This document shows, one piece after another, positions 29,093-36,989 of a stretch of 64,000 nucleotides of DNA. The stretch is from Thermotoga sp. Ku-13t (GTDB taxonomy: Bacteria > Thermotogota > Thermotogae > Thermotogales > DSM-5069): assembly GCF_011057685.1 (NCBI RefSeq), contig NZ_LNFY01000010.1:287361-351360 (forward strand), in the 5' to 3' direction. Below the pieces are notes generated by a model that searched no databases, had not been told where the DNA came from, and saw nothing but the letters and a program-made list of their open reading frames with translations. Numbering within the stretch: the first letter of the stretch is position 1; the number at the start of each line of letters is the position of its first letter. The position numbers were made by a program, and so were the translations under genes.

Positions 29093-29164
29093 GTCTTGCC
29101 CGATGGCAAGACGGGAGTGTTCCCACCATAATTTACCACATATCTCCCACGGCTGCACATTATA
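29093..29164 (-). promoter_or_regulatory. rpsF promoter -10 and leader hairpin
   Basis: A TATAAT box on the minus strand (29164-29159) would give a leader of about 85 nt before rpsF. No good -35 is seen. The leader holds an 8-bp stem GTCTTGCC/GGCAAGAC with loop ATCG (29112-29093), preceded by CCC and not followed by T residues, so it is not a terminator. rpsF leaders in many bacteria carry an S6:S18-binding structure. This hairpin could be such an autoregulatory site, but I cannot match the consensus with certainty. Confidence 0.45.
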
Positions 29165-29336
29165 CACGAAGGTATGTTAAATGCTCATGAAGCTTTGGAG
29201 TACCTGATGCTCTTCTGAGATTCCACCTTTCCATACGGGAATTGTCAGAGCCGATGGTGGCTGTTGCCTGTTTGTTGAAAAAAAGAAAACGAATCATACG
29301 ACGAACGAAAAATCGTTAACCTTAAGAAGGATGATA

Positions 29337-30365
29337 ATGTGGTTGAACAAAAATTCGGAGGTGGTTCGTACGAAAGTTGGGTTAGCCTACAACGTTCAGC
29401 GTGGTGTGAGGCCGGATGTGGAGGACTGGGAGGCAGAGTACGACTCGATGGAGGTCGTGATGGACATCAAGCAATCCATCGAGAGCGGAGGGTACGAAGT
29501 CGTTTTGATGGAAGCCGTCCCCGAGAAGTTCATTCCTACGCTGCTGACCGAAAAGGTTGACATCGTCTACAACTTCGCAGAAGGTACGTTCGGTAGAGCC
29601 AGAGAAGCCCAGGTCCCGGCAATACTCAGCTTTTACGGGATACCTTACACTGGTTCGGACGCCACCACGCTCGCCGTGTGCCTCGACAAGGCGTTGACAA
29701 AACAGGTGCTCCTCAGCAAAGACATACGCACACCCAGATTTCAGGTGATACGATCACTCGACGAAAAATTGAGAAAGAACATGAGGTTTCCACTCATTCT
29801 GAAGCTGAATGCCGAAGGTTCTTCGAAGGGTATTTCCGACACCGGACTGGTTCACGATATGGTTGAGTACAGGAAGGAACTCGAAAGGCTGTTCGAGACG
29901 TACAACGAGCCCGTACTCGTCGAAGAGTACATAAGAGGCAGGGAATTCACCATCGGGGTGCTTCAGGAAGGAAACAAGTACAAAGTTTTGCCCATCATGG
30001 AGATTCACTTCAAACACGGAAAAGAGTTTTACAGCTACAAAGTCAAAAAGAATTCGGATTATTATGTGGACTACACTTGCCCGGCGAAGATAGATCCCAC
30101 CCTCGAAAGGAAGCTCACGAACATGGCCATCAAGATATGCAAGAGTCTCGACATAAAGGACGTTGCAAGGATAGACCTGAGAGTTTCTCAGGAGGATGGG
30201 AATCCTTACTTCCTCGAGATCAACCCGCTTCCCGGTATGGTGCGGGGTTTCTCCGACCTGCCCAGGATCGCCGAGACGGCCGGTTACACGTACGAAGAGC
30301 TCGTCCTTCACATACTCGAAAACGCGATGCAGCGGTACGGACTCAAGACACCCATCCACACGTGA
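29337..30365 (+). CDS. D-alanine-D-alanine ligase-like ATP-grasp protein
   Basis: ATP-grasp enzyme of 342 residues related to D-Ala-D-Ala ligase. The central ATP-grasp motifs are FPLILKLNAEGSSKGI, PVLVEEYIRGREFTIGVL, and DVARIDLRVSQEDGNPYFLEINPLPGM with the Mg-binding Glu and Asn. The N-terminal domain has VDIVYNFAEGTFGRAREAQVP, like the Ddl N-domain. It is not next to cell-wall genes, and it differs enough that another amino-acid or peptide ligase role is possible. The start ATG 29337 is 6 nt after AAGAAGG. ATG 29331 is the alternative. It is coupled to the CoA-binding gene. Confidence 0.75.
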   Translation: MWLNKNSEVVRTKVGLAYNVQRGVRPDVEDWEAEYDSMEVVMDIKQSIESGGYEVVLMEAVPEKFIPTLLTEKVDIVYNFAEGTFGRAREAQVPAILSFYGIPYTGSDATTLAVCLDKALTKQVLLSKDIRTPRFQVIRSLDEKLRKNMRFPLILKLNAEGSSKGISDTGLVHDMVEYRKELERLFETYNEPVLVEEYIRGREFTIGVLQEGNKYKVLPIMEIHFKHGKEFYSYKVKKNSDYYVDYTCPAKIDPTLERKLTNMAIKICKSLDIKDVARIDLRVSQEDGNPYFLEINPLPGMVRGFSDLPRIAETAGYTYEELVLHILENAMQRYGLKTPIHT

Positions 30366-30751
30366 TGGGGGTGGAAGATTTGGAGTTGAGCAACGTGAAG
30401 AAGATAGCGATCGTGGGAGCAAGTGAGGATAAGAGAAAATACGGCAACAAGATAGTTCGAGATCTGCTTTCGAAAGGTTTTGAAGTGTATCCAATCAACC
30501 CGAGATCTGAAACGATCGAAGGTATAAAGTGCTACAGGGACATCGAAGAGCTCCCGAAAGACATCGATCTGATAGTGTTCGTTGTACCCCCGGAGATCGG
30601 GATCCAGGTCGTCGAGAAAGCGATAAGGATGGGGTTCAAGCGTCTCTGGTTTCAACCAGGTGCTGGTTCCAAGCAGATAGAAGATCTCGTGAAAAACAAC
30701 GGTGTTGAATATTCAATAGGGCGTTGCATAATGATTGAAACAAGTTATTGA
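30365..30751 (+). CDS. CoA-binding domain protein (YccU-like)
   Basis: A 128-residue single Rossmann domain of the CoA_binding family. KKIAIVGASEDKRKYGNKIV is the nucleotide/CoA-binding loop, with VYPINPRSETIEGIKCYRDI and DLIVFVVPPEIG following. Family members bind CoA but few have known roles. The start at ATG 30365 shares a base with the previous stop (TGATG). Later in-frame TTG codons preceded by GGTGG are possible. The open frame upstream to 30077 is a shadow of the ligase gene. Confidence 0.75.
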   Translation: MGVEDLELSNVKKIAIVGASEDKRKYGNKIVRDLLSKGFEVYPINPRSETIEGIKCYRDIEELPKDIDLIVFVVPPEIGIQVVEKAIRMGFKRLWFQPGAGSKQIEDLVKNNGVEYSIGRCIMIETSY

Positions 30752-30834
30752 AGCTTCTGATGGAAGGCTTTTGTGTCGGATGGTCCACCGTTCGACTTCA
30801 AATCGTTACCGTTTTGCAAAGCCTGATCATCGTA

Positions 30835-31120
30835 TATATTAAGTGGAGCGCTCCAGAAGACGGTTTGACCCCTTCAAGTGATAGGGTCCCGGACTGACCT
30901 TTGGTTAGCGTATTGTTTTGCTGGTTGCGCTCCATCACGGATCGAAAAGATAATAAAAATAATAAGGATTTAGAGCACTGGTTATGGACATCGAGTGATT
31001 AAGAAGTAGCGCACGCGGAGATAGAATCTCCGGTCCGTGCAGAAAAGCGAATCAGAATTTTTTTGGATCAGGAACGCTGGAAAATGGAAAGATTTGAGCC
31101 CCAGAAATGGGGCTTTTTTG
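30835..31120 (+). ncRNA. Candidate structured non-coding RNA with own promoter -10 and terminator
   Basis: The 437-base gap 30752-31188 has no credible reading frame. TATATT at 30835-30840 could be a -10, though no convincing -35 is seen. It is followed by a three-way-junction-like fold. P1 is TGGAGCGC (30844-30851) with GCGCTCCA (30927-30934), extended by CCAG (30853-30856) with CTGG (30921-30924). P2 is GACCC (30867-30871) with GGGTC (30884-30888). P3 is CTGACC (30894-30899) with GGTTAG (30903-30908). A second strong hairpin spans 31011-31040 (GCACG/CGTGC enclosing CGGAGAT/ATCTCCG). A terminator (31098-31119) ends the unit, and the next operon has its own promoter. It does not match TPP, SAM, c-di-GMP, T-box, SRP RNA, tmRNA or RNase P RNA as I know them. 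A 6S-type RNA is not excluded. Confidence 0.5.
31098..31120 (+). terminator. Intrinsic terminator upstream of the tct operon
   Basis: GCCCCA (31098-31103), loop GAAA and TGGGGC (31108-31113) are followed by TTTTTTG. It separates the candidate RNA, or read-through from the CoA-binding gene, from the tct promoter just downstream. Confidence 0.9.
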
Positions 31121-31123
31121 TTT

Positions 31124-31153
31124 TTGATTTTGGCACGTGGACTCTGGTATAAT
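31124..31153 (+). promoter_or_regulatory. Promoter of the tct operon
   Basis: TTGATT at 31124-31129, an 18-nt spacer and a perfect TATAAT at 31148-31153 preceded by TGG, an extended -10. The tctC start is 36 nt downstream of the -10 box, behind GGGGAGGT. Confidence 0.7.
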
Positions 31154-31188
31154 TTTGGTGTTCCAAATCTGTGTGGGGAGGTAAGAGT

Positions 31189-32130
31189 ATGAAAAGCCGT
31201 GTGCTGGTGGCGCTCCTTGCTTTACTCACCGTGGTTTCTCTCTTCGCCGAGAAGTTCCCGAGCAAACCCATCACCTACGTCATCTGTTTCGCACCCGGTG
31301 GAGAGTCAGACATAACCGCGCGCCTACAACAGCCTTATCTGGAGAAGATCCTGGGAGTCCCGATCGTCATAACGTACAAAGAGGGCGGTGGAGGAGCTGT
31401 AGGCTGGACCGAACTGGTCACCCGTGCCAAACCTGATGGTTACACAATCTACGGTACAAACTTGCCTCATACGATTCTTCAGCCGTTGCAAGGTGGCGTT
31501 GGGTACAAGACCGAACAGATAAACAACATCTATTTCTTCCAGTCCACTCCGTGTGTACTCGCTGTCAGCATCGACAGCCCTATAAAGACGTTCCAGGATT
31601 TCGTTGAGTACGCCAGGAAGAAAGGTGTCGTCACCCTGGGCGGAAGCGGTCAACCGTCTGCAAACAGTTTTGCGACCCTGAGGCTCGCCAAGCTCACGGG
31701 TTTGAACATCACATACGTACCGTTCTCAGGTTCTGGTACGGCCGTGCCGGCACTCCTTGGAGGACACGTCGATGGTTTGATGACCTACACAACCATGGCT
31801 GTACAGTACAAAGACAAAATGAGGGTTATCGCAGTGGCCACTGAAGAAAGAATACCGCTCTTTCCCGATGTGCCGACGTTCAGAGAACTTGGAATCGATC
31901 TGGTTGAGAAAGCGTACAGGGGAGTCGCCGTACCTCCAGGGACCCCTGCAGATGTCAAAAGGGTGCTTGAAGAAGCTTTCAGGCAGGTCAACAACAATCC
32001 AGAATTCGTAGCGAAGATGCAGGAAATGGGATTCGTCATAGAGAACTACGACGAGGCGGCAGCGGCCAAGCTCGTCGCGGAATTGATACCTTACTACAAA
32101 CAACTCTGGGAAGAGACCCAAGGCAAATGA
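31189..32130 (+). CDS. tctC: Tripartite tricarboxylate transporter substrate-binding protein
   Basis: Periplasmic receptor of the TctCBA secondary uptake system for tri- and dicarboxylates. The signal peptide covers residues 1-21 (MKSRVLVALLALLTVVSLFA). It is followed by YPSKPI-like FPSKPITYVICFAPGGESDITAR, PFSGSGTAVPALLGGHVDGL and the C-terminal GVAVPPGTPADV, all typical of Bug/TctC receptors. The start ATG 31189 follows GGGGAGGT. The ligand cannot be read directly, but the downstream malic enzyme and racemase suggest malate or a similar hydroxy acid. A terminator follows the gene. Confidence 0.9.
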   Translation: MKSRVLVALLALLTVVSLFAEKFPSKPITYVICFAPGGESDITARLQQPYLEKILGVPIVITYKEGGGGAVGWTELVTRAKPDGYTIYGTNLPHTILQPLQGGVGYKTEQINNIYFFQSTPCVLAVSIDSPIKTFQDFVEYARKKGVVTLGGSGQPSANSFATLRLAKLTGLNITYVPFSGSGTAVPALLGGHVDGLMTYTTMAVQYKDKMRVIAVATEERIPLFPDVPTFRELGIDLVEKAYRGVAVPPGTPADVKRVLEEAFRQVNNNPEFVAKMQEMGFVIENYDEAAAAKLVAELIPYYKQLWEETQGK

Positions 32131-32139
32131 AGACTCCCT

Positions 32140-32167
32140 CCCGCACCCAACATGGGTGCGGGTTTTT
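32140..32167 (+). terminator. Intercistronic terminator between tctC and tctA
   Basis: A perfect 10-bp stem CCCGCACCCA/TGGGTGCGGG (32140-32149 with 32153-32162) and loop ACA are followed by TTTTTG. It lies between the receptor and the large permease gene and should let only part of transcription through. That gives more receptor than membrane subunits. Confidence 0.85.
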
Positions 32168-32184
32168 GAAAGGGGGAAAAGATC

Positions 32185-33705
32185 TTGGCTGGTCTTCAAT
32201 ATCTTGCCTACGGTTTTGCACAGTTCTTTGTCGTTAAGACTCTGTTGTTGATGCTGGGTGGGGTATGCGTAGGCTTGGTTATTGGAGCTCTTCCAGGTTT
32301 GAGTGCAACGATGGGTGTGGCGCTGTTTCTTCCCGTCACTTACTGGCTTTCGCCGTCTGAGAGTCTGGTGTTCCTGGGATCTCTCTACATGGCAGCGATA
32401 TACGGTGGCTCTTTCTCGGCGATTCTGTTGAGGACTCCAGGAACTCCTTCCAACATAGGAACAACGTTCGATGGTTATCCCATGGCCAAGCTAGGTAGAG
32501 GCTGGGAAGCCATCCTGACTGCAACTTTTTCTTCTCTGTATGGTGGATTGTTCGGTTTGATCATGTTTCTTGTCTCCGCCCCCATGCTCGCGCGGGTCGC
32601 ACTGAAATTCGGCCCTCCTGAATACTTCTGGCTCGGTATATTCGGTCTGACGGTGATATCTTCACTGTCACGGGGAAACACTTTGAAGGGTTTCATGGGT
32701 GGTTTGATCGGAGTTCTGTTGAGTACCGTAGGCGTCGCACCCGTTGGAGGGAACGTGCGTTTCACTTTCAACATCCCGGAACTCATCGGTGGAGTTGGGT
32801 TGATACCGGCGCTGGTGGGACTGTTCTGTATACCTGAAGTCATCGACATGGTCCTGAACAGATCAAAGAAGCAGCTGTTCCAGGAAGCGAAGGTTCAGAA
32901 AGGAATAATCTGGAAAACGTTTACCAGCGTGATGAAGAAGCAGGTGGATCTCCTGAGGGCTTCAATCATTGGTTTCATCATAGGCGTGTTGCCAGGCGCT
33001 GGCGGTAACATCGCGAACCTGGTGGCTTACAGTGAGGCTGTCAGGGCTTCGAAACATCCAGAGAAGTTTGGAACAGGTATCCCTGAAGGTGTGATAGCCA
33101 CGGAGGCTTCGAACAACGCGGTGGTCGGAGGGGGTTTCGTTCCACTCATGACGCTCGGAGTTCCTGGTACGCCCGTGGACGCGATTCTCTATGGGGCTTT
33201 ACTTATGCAGGGTCTGAGACCCGGTGCAGAGCTTTTCACGAGAAGAGCCGATGTGGTCTACACTTTCATAGCTGGAGTCATTGTGGCGACTTTCGTCATG
33301 GTCCCGATCGGCCTGGCTTTCGGTAGAGCAATGGCGAAGTTCATCACCAAGATTCCGTTGAGCTTGCTGGCTCCGACGGTGCTCTTCCTGACGATGGTGG
33401 GTTCTTACTGCGTGAGTAACAACATATCTGATGTGTACATGATGCTCATACTCGGAGTGTTAGGTTTCGTTTTGAGAAAACTCGGTTTCGAAGCTGGACC
33501 CATAACGTTGGGTTTGATACTCGGTTCCATCATCGAAACGGGACTCGTTCAGGGATTGCTGATAGGAAGAAAGCTTGCGCAACCTTGGTTGATCTTCCTC
33601 ACCAGGCCTCTGTGCTGGGTGTTCATAGTACTTTCCGTGTTCTTTTTGTTCTGGCCTGTCATTATGAGGAAGCGCATGGTCGTCTCCGGTGGTGATCAGA
33701 AATGA
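32185..33705 (+). CDS. tctA: Tripartite tricarboxylate transporter large membrane subunit
   Basis: Large permease of the TctCBA system: 506 residues, about 11-12 hydrophobic helices. The signatures LPGLSATMGVALFLPVTYWL and AIYGGSFSAILLRTPGTPSN are in the first half. The repeat-related IGVLPGAGGNIANLVAYSEA and MTLGVPGTPVDAILYGALLMQ are in the second. The start is TTG 32185 behind AAAGGGGGAAAAG. The end overlaps tctB as ATGA. Confidence 0.92.
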   Translation: MAGLQYLAYGFAQFFVVKTLLLMLGGVCVGLVIGALPGLSATMGVALFLPVTYWLSPSESLVFLGSLYMAAIYGGSFSAILLRTPGTPSNIGTTFDGYPMAKLGRGWEAILTATFSSLYGGLFGLIMFLVSAPMLARVALKFGPPEYFWLGIFGLTVISSLSRGNTLKGFMGGLIGVLLSTVGVAPVGGNVRFTFNIPELIGGVGLIPALVGLFCIPEVIDMVLNRSKKQLFQEAKVQKGIIWKTFTSVMKKQVDLLRASIIGFIIGVLPGAGGNIANLVAYSEAVRASKHPEKFGTGIPEGVIATEASNNAVVGGGFVPLMTLGVPGTPVDAILYGALLMQGLRPGAELFTRRADVVYTFIAGVIVATFVMVPIGLAFGRAMAKFITKIPLSLLAPTVLFLTMVGSYCVSNNISDVYMMLILGVLGFVLRKLGFEAGPITLGLILGSIIETGLVQGLLIGRKLAQPWLIFLTRPLCWVFIVLSVFFLFWPVIMRKRMVVSGGDQK

Positions 33706-34154
33706 TGGTCGATGTTGTAACCGCCACGGTGATTTTGGTTCTGAGTGTGATTCTTTTCAACCAGACAAGGAATTACAATTACCTGTCCGCCGTGTTCCCG
33801 CGTTTTGTTCTGGGACTGTTGATGATCCTTTCCGTTATCCTGATGATCAGGGCGATATTGTCGTTCAGGAAACGTGAGCCGACCGAGTCGAGGTTCATTC
33901 CATTGAAAGATCTCTTCTACGTTGCCCTCACGATCGTTCTGAGCTTTTTCTGGGTTTATGTGATGGATTGGGTACTTGGCTTTCTGCTGGGCAGCATCGT
34001 TTTTGGCATCGTGATTTTTGCGATCCTGGCCGGGAGGAACTTGAAGCTGAGAGAATTCTTGCTGTTCTCGCTCGGCTATTCGGGGATCGTTTTCATCTTC
34101 TGGTACTCGCTCGGGAAGCTTCTGCGTGTGCCATTGCCCAGAGGACTCTTCTAA
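33702..34154 (+). CDS. tctB: Tripartite tricarboxylate transporter small membrane subunit
   Basis: Small membrane subunit of 150 residues with four predicted helices. It is poorly conserved in sequence but in the expected size and place, coupled to tctA by an ATGA overlap. The order here is tctC-tctA-tctB, with the two membrane genes reversed relative to the usual tctC-tctB-tctA. Confidence 0.8.
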   Translation: MMVDVVTATVILVLSVILFNQTRNYNYLSAVFPRFVLGLLMILSVILMIRAILSFRKREPTESRFIPLKDLFYVALTIVLSFFWVYVMDWVLGFLLGSIVFGIVIFAILAGRNLKLREFLLFSLGYSGIVFIFWYSLGKLLRVPLPRGLF

Positions 34155-34168
34155 CGGAGGTGTAGAAA

Positions 34169-35500
34169 ATGGATCAAAACAGGAATGTGGAAGAACTTCT
34201 GAAGAAGGCTCAAAAACCGTCCGAAGAGGCTTTGAAATTGCATCCCTTCTACAAAGGCAAGATTCAAACGGCACCGAAAGTGCCTGTCAGATCGTACGAC
34301 GATTTCGCGATCTGGTATACCCCAGGGGTGGCGAGGGTGTGTCAGGAGATCGTGAAGGATCCTTCGAAGGTCTACGAGTACACGAACAAAGAGAACACCA
34401 TCGCCATAGTCACCGACGGAACGAGGATTCTGGGACTTGGAGACATCGGACCCGAGGCAGGCCTGCCTGTCATGGAGGGCAAAGCTTTGCTCTTCAAATA
34501 CCTCGGTGGAGTAGATGCCATACCTCTGTGCGTCGGTACGAAAGACATCGATGAGATCGTTCAGTTCTGCAGATGGTTATCGCCGAGCATATCCGGAATA
34601 AACCTGGAAGACATCGAAAAGCCCAAATGCTTCGAGCTACTCGAAAAACTCCAGGAAGAACTCTCCATCCCGGTGTTCCACGACGATCAGCAGGGGACTG
34701 CGACGATCACCCTTGCGGGACTGATCAACGCACTGAAGATCGTTGGAAAGAAGATGAACGAAGTGAGGATCACTCTCATAGGTGCAGGCAGTGCGAACTA
34801 CGCGTTCGCAAAGCTTCTGGAAAAGATGGGCGTGGATCTGGGTAACGTGATCGTCGTCGATTCGAAGGGAATCATAACGAAAGATCGGGCACAGCAACTC
34901 GACTCCACCACGAGCCGTATGTGGGTCAAAACCAACGCACGCAACCTCACCGGGGGCATAGAAGAATCGCTGGTGGGAGCAGATGTCTGTATCGCTTATT
35001 CGAAGAGCGGTCCCGGTGTGATCAAGCCCGAATGGGTGAAGAAGATGAATAAAGATGCGATCATCTTCGCCGGGGCAAATCCTGTGCCTGAGATCTGGCC
35101 ATGGGAAGCAAAGGAAGCGGGAGCCAGGATCGTTGCGACGGGTCGCAGCGACTTTCCTAACCAGGTGAACAATTCACTCGGATTCCCCGCGATCTTCAGA
35201 GGCGTGCTGGACGTGCGCGCCACGAAGGTGACCGATGAGATGTGCATCGCTGCGGCTCAGGCGATAGCCGATTTTGCTTACAAGAAAGGTATCCATGAAG
35301 AATACATTGTGCCCACGATGGAGGAAGAGGAAGTTTACGTCGAAGAAGCTTTCGCGGTGGCCAAGAAAGCGATCGAACAGGGTGTGGCGAGAAACCCGCT
35401 CCCAGACGATGAACTGCTCAGAAAGATAAGGGAAAGGATCAACATGGGCAGGCAGATGGAAAAGGTACTGGTTCGCTCGGGACTGGTAAAACTCCCGTGA
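34169..35500 (+). CDS. NAD(P)-dependent malic enzyme (oxaloacetate-decarboxylating)
   Basis: Converts L-malate to pyruvate and CO2 with reduction of NAD(P). The 443-residue short bacterial form has WYTPGVARVC (catalytic Tyr region), DGTRILGLGDIGPEAGLPVMEGKA (split by the active-site segment), IPVFHDDQQGTA (metal-binding Asp pair) and the NAD-binding ITLIGAGSANYAFAKLL. ATG 34169 follows GGAGGTG at about 6-8 nt. Its place behind a dicarboxylate-type importer indicates catabolic use of imported or racemised malate. Confidence 0.93.
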   Translation: MDQNRNVEELLKKAQKPSEEALKLHPFYKGKIQTAPKVPVRSYDDFAIWYTPGVARVCQEIVKDPSKVYEYTNKENTIAIVTDGTRILGLGDIGPEAGLPVMEGKALLFKYLGGVDAIPLCVGTKDIDEIVQFCRWLSPSISGINLEDIEKPKCFELLEKLQEELSIPVFHDDQQGTATITLAGLINALKIVGKKMNEVRITLIGAGSANYAFAKLLEKMGVDLGNVIVVDSKGIITKDRAQQLDSTTSRMWVKTNARNLTGGIEESLVGADVCIAYSKSGPGVIKPEWVKKMNKDAIIFAGANPVPEIWPWEAKEAGARIVATGRSDFPNQVNNSLGFPAIFRGVLDVRATKVTDEMCIAAAQAIADFAYKKGIHEEYIVPTMEEEEVYVEEAFAVAKKAIEQGVARNPLPDDELLRKIRERINMGRQMEKVLVRSGLVKLP

Positions 35501-35511
35501 GGTGATCTGCG

Positions 35512-35799
35512 ATGGACGCCATAGCCTTTTCGAAGAGGGACAACGTCGCCACGGCGATAAAGGATCTGAAAAAGGGACAGACAGCGACAGTGATACTTGG
35601 GGAAGAAAAGATCGTCGTTGAACTTTTGGAGGACGTGCCGTTCGGTCACAAATTCGCCCTGATCGATATTCCGCAAAGCGCCCAGATCTTCAAGTACGGT
35701 GAACCGATAGGTGTCGCGACCAGGGGTATAAGGAAGGGTGAGTATGTCCATATACACAACGTGGCAGGGCAGCGCGGTGTGAGGGGGCATCGATCGTGA
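35512..35799 (+). CDS. UxaA-family hydratase, small (SAF domain) subunit
   Basis: A 95-residue SAF domain corresponding to the N-terminal part of altronate/galactarate dehydratases and to the small subunit of sulfolactate lyase (SuyA type). DNVATAIKDLKKGQTATVI and the end motif RKGEYVHIHNVAGQRG are characteristic. It overlaps the large subunit gene by 4 nt. The split arrangement suggests a two-subunit iron-dependent hydroxy-acid dehydratase. The substrate is not determined. Confidence 0.8.
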   Translation: MDAIAFSKRDNVATAIKDLKKGQTATVILGEEKIVVELLEDVPFGHKFALIDIPQSAQIFKYGEPIGVATRGIRKGEYVHIHNVAGQRGVRGHRS

Positions 35800-36950
35800 A
35801 AGTGAAGGGTTTTCTGAGACCGGATGGAAGGGTTGGATTTCGAAACCACTTTCTTGTGATCCCAACGGTGATCTGCGCGACGAGAACCGCTGAAGAAATT
35901 GCAAGCAATTTTCCAAACGTGGTTTATCTTCACAACCAGCACGGCTGTAACCACATGAAAGACGATGAGAGGAAAGTGGTCAACGTTTTGAAAGGAATGG
36001 CCCTGAACCCCAACGTGGCGGGTGTTCTGTTCGTGGGGCTGGGTTGCGAAACGGTTCCCACAAGAAAGATCTTTGAGTCGGTACGTGAATCCGGTAAACC
36101 TGCCGAGTGTTTGATCATACAGGAAGAAGGTGGTACGCTCAGAACGATCGAGAAGGGTGTAAGGACGTTACAAAAGATGATGGAAGAGTACGAGACCAAG
36201 CAGGTGGAAGTCGATCTTTCCGCAGTGACGGTTGCCATTGAATGTGGTGGGTCAGACACGACGTCCGGTATCGCTTCGAATCCGGTGGTCGGGTGCGTGG
36301 CGGACAGGCTCGTTGATATGGGAGCAACCGTGGTGTTTTCAGAGACAACCGAGATCATTGGTGCCGAGCACATACTCGCCAGGCGCGCCGTCAGCGAAGA
36401 AGTGGCGAAGAAGTTGCTCGAACTGGTGAACAGGTGTGAGAGGAATGCGCTCGCGGGCGGTGAAGACATACGCGGTGTTAACCCAACGCCTGGAAACATT
36501 CGTGGTGGGTTGACAACGCTGGAAGAAAAGTCTCTCGGAGCCATCTACAAAGCCGGTACGAGACCGATTAAAGGTGTGCTTGAGTACGCCGAGCCTATCC
36601 CTACCGGTGGATTGTATTTCATGGACAGTCCCGGGCACGATGTCGAATCCGTCACGGGCATGGTGGCCGGTGGGGCACGGATCGTGCTCTTCACAACGGG
36701 TCGGGGTACACCGACAGGTTGTCCGATCGCGCCGGTGATAAAGATCACCGCGAACGCGAGGACCTACGGCAGAATGAGTGACAATATAGATGTGGACGTG
36801 AGCGACGTGCTCGAGGGAAAGCTCACCATACAGCAGGCGGGGGAAAGATTGTTCGCGAAGTTGATCGAAGTGCTGAACGGCAAGCTCACAAAGAGCGAGA
36901 TCCTCAAGCACTATGAGTTCGGAATTTACCTGACTCAACCGACGCTGTGA
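35796..36950 (+). CDS. UxaA-family hydratase, large subunit
   Basis: A 384-residue protein matching the C-terminal catalytic portion of UxaA/GarD and SuyB-type lyases. These eliminate water (or sulfite) from 2-hydroxy acids using a metal. Visible segments are GFLRPDGRVGFRNHFLVIPTV, HNQHGCNH, GLGCETVP, IECGGSDTTSGIASNPVVG and TTGRGTPTGCPIAPVIKITAN, with conserved Cys, His and Glu. It is coupled to the small subunit by ATGA. It is located between malic enzyme and a LarA-type racemase, so a four- to six-carbon hydroxy acid is likely. Confidence 0.82.
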   Translation: MKVKGFLRPDGRVGFRNHFLVIPTVICATRTAEEIASNFPNVVYLHNQHGCNHMKDDERKVVNVLKGMALNPNVAGVLFVGLGCETVPTRKIFESVRESGKPAECLIIQEEGGTLRTIEKGVRTLQKMMEEYETKQVEVDLSAVTVAIECGGSDTTSGIASNPVVGCVADRLVDMGATVVFSETTEIIGAEHILARRAVSEEVAKKLLELVNRCERNALAGGEDIRGVNPTPGNIRGGLTTLEEKSLGAIYKAGTRPIKGVLEYAEPIPTGGLYFMDSPGHDVESVTGMVAGGARIVLFTTGRGTPTGCPIAPVIKITANARTYGRMSDNIDVDVSDVLEGKLTIQQAGERLFAKLIEVLNGKLTKSEILKHYEFGIYLTQPTL

Positions 36951-36989
36951 TGTGATTGATCCACGCTTGCACGAATGGGGTGTTACAGG

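Noticed and set aside
30077..30364. A 96-residue extension of the CoA-binding protein
   Set aside because: It is out-of-frame sequence of the ATP-grasp gene, and the CoA-binding fold starts only after 30365.
30844..30855. Palindrome TGGAGCGCTCCA as a repressor operator for the tct operon
   Set aside because: It is about 270 bases upstream of the tct promoter with a terminator in between, so it is unlikely to control tct directly. It is kept only as an alternative reading for the candidate RNA's promoter.
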